A program made the translations under genes and the position numbers. From contig JNEU01000822.1 in assembly GCA_000697475.1 (NCBI GenBank), positions 1 through 11,583 of the forward strand: a stretch of 11,583 nucleotides of DNA. Direction: 5' to 3'. This DNA comes from Lichtheimia corymbifera B2541. Lineage: Eukaryota; Mucoromycota; Mucoromycetes; Mucorales; Lichtheimiaceae. Below the pieces are notes generated by a model, which was not told the origin of the DNA, ran no database searches, and saw nothing but the letters and a program-made list of their open reading frames with translations. Each line of letters opens with the position of its first letter. Position 1 is the stretch's first letter. Positions 8,399-11,583 of the stretch are shown piece after piece.

Positions 8399-8406
8399 TT
8401 ACGTCA
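8399..8406 (+). promoter_or_regulatory. TTACGTCA, CRE-like/bZIP-type site before copy D
   Basis: TTACGTCA lies 63 bp before the ATG of copy D, followed by a CCAAT (8411–8415) and by the shared box at 8417–8432. No such site is seen at the same place in copy B. Confidence 0.25.
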
Positions 8407-8416
8407 CTTTCCAATC

Positions 8417-8432
8417 CTCGCTTCTTTTTCCA
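8417..8432 (+). promoter_or_regulatory. Shared pyrimidine-rich upstream box of copy D
   Basis: CTCGCTTCTTTTTCCA ends 37 bp before the ATG and matches the box of copy B at 15 of 16 bases. Confidence 0.4.
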
Positions 8433-8469
8433 TTCCTTTCTCATTGCTCTCCCTAAATTATTGGCCTTT

Positions 8470-10192
8470 ATGTCTTACCAACCAGAGGTCACCAAGGATG
8501 CATGTGCAGGGTCATATCCAATCGATGTCAAGAAACGAGTGGATTTCATTACTGCATTGCCATTGGAAATTGTGGCAGAACACATTGTACCCAAGATGAT
8601 AAGCAACAATCCACCCTATTTTCACTGCCGATACAAAACCGGCTACTTTGGGGTGTGTAGAGAATGGAGCAAACGACTTGCTGTATGTGATTCAAGCATT
8701 AAGTTCCTAATAGGTGACGAGTTGCTTTCCGATACCGATTGGAAACGTGTAGAAGCCGTGGCATGTTACATGAATATCCTCTTTGTAACATCTCGTGGTG
8801 AAAAAGCGATAATGGAGTTTGTACGCTATGGACCATTTTTAGCATTGAGTGATTTGACAATTACAGGTAAGGATGAATCCATGCAAACATGGGTTAGTAT
8901 TCATCCTGCATAATGCAGTACAGAGCTAACAAATGCTTTGGGTGATGGTGGTAGGCTCAAATCTCCATCTGGAAGGTGCACGTATCACGTGTGACCAGAA
9001 GGTCGAACCACTACAATTATTCGAGTTGCTGAACCAATGCCCCAAGCTTAGTCGTTTGAACCTGATGAAGGATACAGCGTTTCGTTTACCTGGTGACATA
9101 CATCACAATACCAGATATCATAACGTACATCAACTTGCCTTTACATACGGTCCATCGAGTCGTTCTATTGCTATAAAGCTCCTCCAGCATTTTCCAGCTT
9201 TGCGAGCATTACGATTGTGGAGTCCTCCAACTTGCTTCGACGATGTGGCGATGATTATTCAATATTGCCCAAAGCTACAACAGCTCTTTCTAGGTGATAC
9301 AACGGATACAGAGAACGTTTTATGCCACCAAGGGGAGTCAGAAGGATTGCTATTACTTTCCATTTATGGTGTACGCTACGATGAGTACAAAATTATGCGA
9401 TTCTTACAGGAGCATTGTGCTACACTCCAAGTGTTCGAATTGGAACATGCTACTCCATATCCATCACCTGACTCGATGCTTTGCAATGATCCTGCGATGC
9501 TCTATCAACTGCGATACTTGCGATTCCATGGCAACCTGTACCCCGATACTGCTAGGTTGATGCGATGGATAATATCACGTTCACCTGAGATTGGGCTCGT
9601 GGAAGCATTCGATGGATATGTAAACGGCACAATATTGGACGATTTGGCTGCTCGGCCTATGAAAGAAATCATCAACTTGCGATATTCCGCCAAGTCTATC
9701 ACTGAGCATGAATACCGATTTGTCAAGCATCACCTTGAGCTCGGCATGGACTCATCACTGCAAGTGATCAAATGCACTATTGGCAGTCTACCTAAGAACA
9801 GTGTTGGCTGGATTTATTTGATTCCTGCTTTAAAGCAACTCACGTCATTGGATCTATCCTTTGAAAATGATGCTCTTGTCAAGTTATCAAAACTGGAAGA
9901 TTTTCTACGGCTTGTTGCACGTGGATGTGATTCTCTTCAAAACGTCACATTGAATCTTCGGTATTGGATTCCTCGTCAAGAATGGATTCTGCCATTATCG
10001 CAGCACCCTCACCTGAAAAGCATGGTGATTGTTTCTCATAGCATACCAAGTGAGGAATTGTTGGAGCACTTCCGGCATTTGGATTTGTTACATCTCAAGC
10101 CGAAGACATTTGATTACAAAGCCATTCTACTCTTGGAGCGTAAATTGCCTTTTTTAAAGTGTACGCAGCAAAACGTATCGCTATTTGAATAG
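8470..10192 (+). CDS. Copy D: F-box/LRR protein, paralogue of copy B, with an odd intron end
   Basis: Exon 1 is 8470–8866 and exon 2 probably 8955–10192, giving 544 residues. The start MSYQPEVTKD matches the start point of copy B. The F-box is at about 23–70 (RVDFITALPLEIV … FGVCREWSKRL). LRRs follow, for example CPKLSRLNLM, FPALRALRLW, CPKLQQLFLG, LTSLDLSF and HPHLKSMVIV. The donor GTAAGG at 8867 is phase 1, as in the other copies. The only acceptor that restores the long downstream frame is GGTAG at 8954 (88-nt intron with a CTAAC branch site at 8926–8930), joining LTIT to GSNLHLEG. This leaves the protein about 12 residues shorter here than copy B. A 57-nt intron ending at TACAG (8923) would match the sister genes in size and restore a LTNALGDGGRLK segment, but then a one-base frameshift leads to a stop at 8992. 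The gene is either functional with a moved acceptor or freshly broken. Confidence 0.78.
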
Positions 10193-10303
10193 CACCCTCC
10201 ACTAGCCAAACTTGTTATACCATGCTTAGTATCCACAGGTATTACCATTGACGACCCACCCATTGATATCACAATCATACCTTGCTCCGTCTCATTCTTG
10301 CGT

Positions 10304-10309
10304 AATAAA
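10304..10309 (+). terminator. Poly(A) signal of copy D
   Basis: AATAAA lies 112 nt after the TAG stop. The following bases resemble those behind the GATAAA downstream of copy B. Confidence 0.45.
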
Positions 10310-10903
10310 ATGTTGCTTGCTCAAATTAGCGAAGCTCTGGTCAACGCGGTAACCCGCAATAATAACAACGTAGTATGCATATGTACTTCCTGGCTGACCA
10401 AAATAACAAATAGGAGAGCTCATGTGTATTCTTTACAGTAGCAACCAATTAAGGATCACTTTATTTACGTTGTCATGGTTGCCATCTTCATGCATTCCTT
10501 GGTCAATAGATGGTGTTTGTCTTAGAAACCTTGTTTTCGGTTTCATCAAAAATGGGCCAGACCATCTTCCTTGACATTTGTAGCATTGCAGGTCCCATAA
10601 TCAATCGTTGATATATAAGGATAGCAAGCTACTAAATGGGATACATGAAGATCGTCTTACTTACAGTCAGAGAGAATTGGTGATAGAAGACTAAGGATGT
10701 CGGTCGTCGACAGTGCCTGTATTTATATACATACATCTAAAGTACGCTAAAACTATATCGTATCTAAGACATCGTCATCTATATTCTCAGTGAAACTAGC
10801 GTATCTTGTAGCTATAATGCTACAACATTCCTGGTGAATATACCGTGAAATGGCACACCATATGCTGAAAAGGGCGGTAGCCAAAGGCTGTAACGACTCG
10901 TAT

Positions 10904-11008
10904 CTACATGTGTTCCAATGCGTATTTCTCCGTTGCAGAGCCAGCTTTAGGAGCTTGTGTTGCAATCAGTAAGAGAAGCGATGATAAAGACACGACTTGG
11001 AATATCAT
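10904..11008 (-). CDS. Tiny open frame with a signal-peptide-like start (doubtful)
   Basis: The 34-residue frame begins MIFQVVSLSSLLLLIATQAP, with a hydrophobic core followed by AGSA, a possible signal-peptidase site, and ends at TAG. The (TA)18 tract lies just upstream on this strand. Reading past the stop stays open for about 31 more codons, so a larger gene broken by one stop or an unseen intron is possible. No relative is recognised and chance is likely. Confidence 0.15.
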   Translation of the reverse strand: MIFQVVSLSSLLLLIATQAPKAGSATEKYALEHM

Positions 11009-11017
11009 CCTGCAATC

Positions 11018-11020
<3 letters not shown>

Positions 11021-11056
<36 letters not shown>
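11021..11056. repeat. (TA)18 microsatellite
   Basis: Eighteen perfect TA units (36 bp) between CCCT and ATTG. A likely polymorphic length marker; the length may also be affected by assembly. Confidence 0.9.
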
Positions 11057-11059
<3 letters not shown>

Positions 11060-11306
11060 GCGTGGTGTGTTGCCAATAGCCAGCCATTGCTGTATTATAG
11101 CAGGTTCCATTTAATGTTCCATGACTATCAGATCGAGAATAGGGATAGAAGATCGGTTACGCTCAAAAGCAATATATATGTATTTGAACTGCAATATCCA
11201 GCTACGACTACAACATGTCTTATATAGGCTTCTGGGATGGGCGTGTGATGATGCTGTATGGTGTATTCGGCTTTCATATGAGGAAGGTGGGGATACATGT
11301 GTTACC

Positions 11307-11445
11307 GTACAATTCGAGGATCCGTACAATTCAAGGACACAAAATTGTACTAGTACAATTCAAGGACATCAAATTGTACGGCTATATCCTTGAATTGTTC
11401 TAGTACAATTCGAGGATTCAAAATTGTACTAGTACAAAACGAGGA
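11307..11445. repeat. Palindromic array built on GTACAATTCRAGGA
   Basis: A 14-bp unit, GTACAATTC(A/G)AGGA, occurs at 11307–11320, 11324–11337, 11353–11366 and 11403–11416, in variant form at 11432–11445, and reversed at 11387–11400. Three units are closed by AATTGTAC (11343–11350, 11372–11379, 11422–11429) and so form short hairpins with 8–11 bp arms and 11-nt loops. The best is CTAGTACAATT at 11400–11410 with AATTGTACTAG at 11422–11432. It resembles transposon subterminal repeats or clustered dimer-binding sites. Confidence 0.75.
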
Positions 11446-11583
11446 CACACATTCACCTTACACGACGCCATTACCCAAGGGCATGATGGGTGCAACAAGC
11501 ATATACAGACATATGGCGGTCTCGACGGCGATCGGAGGATCGTTATCTAATCTATTTTCTGTTACCATCATATTAGTTTAATT

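Larger units (their letters stand above)
7984..8469. other. Spacer between copies C and D
   Basis: It holds the 3' end of copy C and the promoter region of copy D. A TATATAAG at 8123–8130 is about 340 bp before the copy D start. The frame of copy D stays open back to an ATG at 8275 but shows no TPR or other domain there. No separate gene is seen. Confidence 0.5.
10193..11583. other. 1.39-kb right flank without a firm gene
   Basis: It holds the 3' end of copy D, the (TA)18 microsatellite and the GTACAATT array. Several open frames of 60–90 codons on both strands cross these repeats and show no domain. A short minus-strand frame, 11008→10904 (34 residues, MIFQVVSLSSLLLLIATQ…), has the look of a signal peptide. 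Another minus-strand piece near 10510–10600 (MSRKMVWPIFDETENK) is open for only about 30 codons. Confidence 0.5.

Noticed and set aside
8275..8469. N-terminal extension of copy D from the ATG at 8275
   Set aside because: Covers the CRE-like site and shared box; no TPR or other domain and no residue similarity to the extension of copy B beyond the pyrimidine-rich box.
10346..10360. Small inverted repeat GCGGTAACCCGC as a hairpin terminator
   Set aside because: Arms of four bases only, no T-run, and intrinsic terminators are not expected in a nuclear fungal gene.
10510..10600. Minus-strand MSRKMVWPIFDETENK stretch as a BED-finger/hAT transposase start
   Set aside because: Only about 30 codons, no following zinc ligands, frame lost soon after.
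11121..11403. Plus-strand open frames of 62–90 codons at the right end
   Set aside because: They run through the palindromic array and change sense with it; no domain or start context.

Overview
The window looks like nuclear DNA of a filamentous fungus, most likely a mucoralean member of Mucoromycota (Lichtheimia/Absidia type). This is an inference from short introns of about 56–68 nt with GTAAG-like donors and TTTAG/GCAG acceptors, sparse AATAAA signals, and an expanded family of divergent F-box/leucine-rich-repeat proteins. No bacterial operon features, rRNA, tRNA or CRISPR are visible.

Layout. (1) 1–321, minus strand: first two exons of a gene that runs off the left edge. It has a good TATA box and start context and resembles the N-terminal region of integrase-type (transposon or domesticated) proteins. 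(2) 322–980: no confident gene. It holds a 27-bp imperfect direct repeat and, at 855–983, an array of ATGACCC half-sites with a perfect 26-bp palindrome. (3) 981–10192, plus strand: a cluster of four related genes. Copy A (981–2426) keeps only the LRR part and starts abruptly beside the palindrome array. Copy B (2770–4487) is F-box + LRR. Copy C (5942–7983) is TPR + F-box + LRR. Copy D (8470–10192) is F-box + LRR and is the closest relative of B. All four have one phase-1 intron at the same place, just after the first LRR-like strand, so they descend from one ancestor. (4) 4488–5941: no firm gene; a possible decayed dehydrogenase on the minus strand and a small open frame. (5) 10193–11583: no firm gene; a (TA)18 microsatellite and a second palindromic array built on GTACAATTCRAGGA.

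How they work together. The F-box is the part of SCF ubiquitin ligases that binds Skp1, and the LRR part usually picks the substrate. B, C and D are therefore probably alternative substrate adaptors, not steps of one pathway. The family appears to diversify by local duplication, gain or loss of the TPR part, truncation (A), and splice-site or frame change (D). The two palindromic arrays near the cluster edges suggest mobile-element activity in this accessory region.
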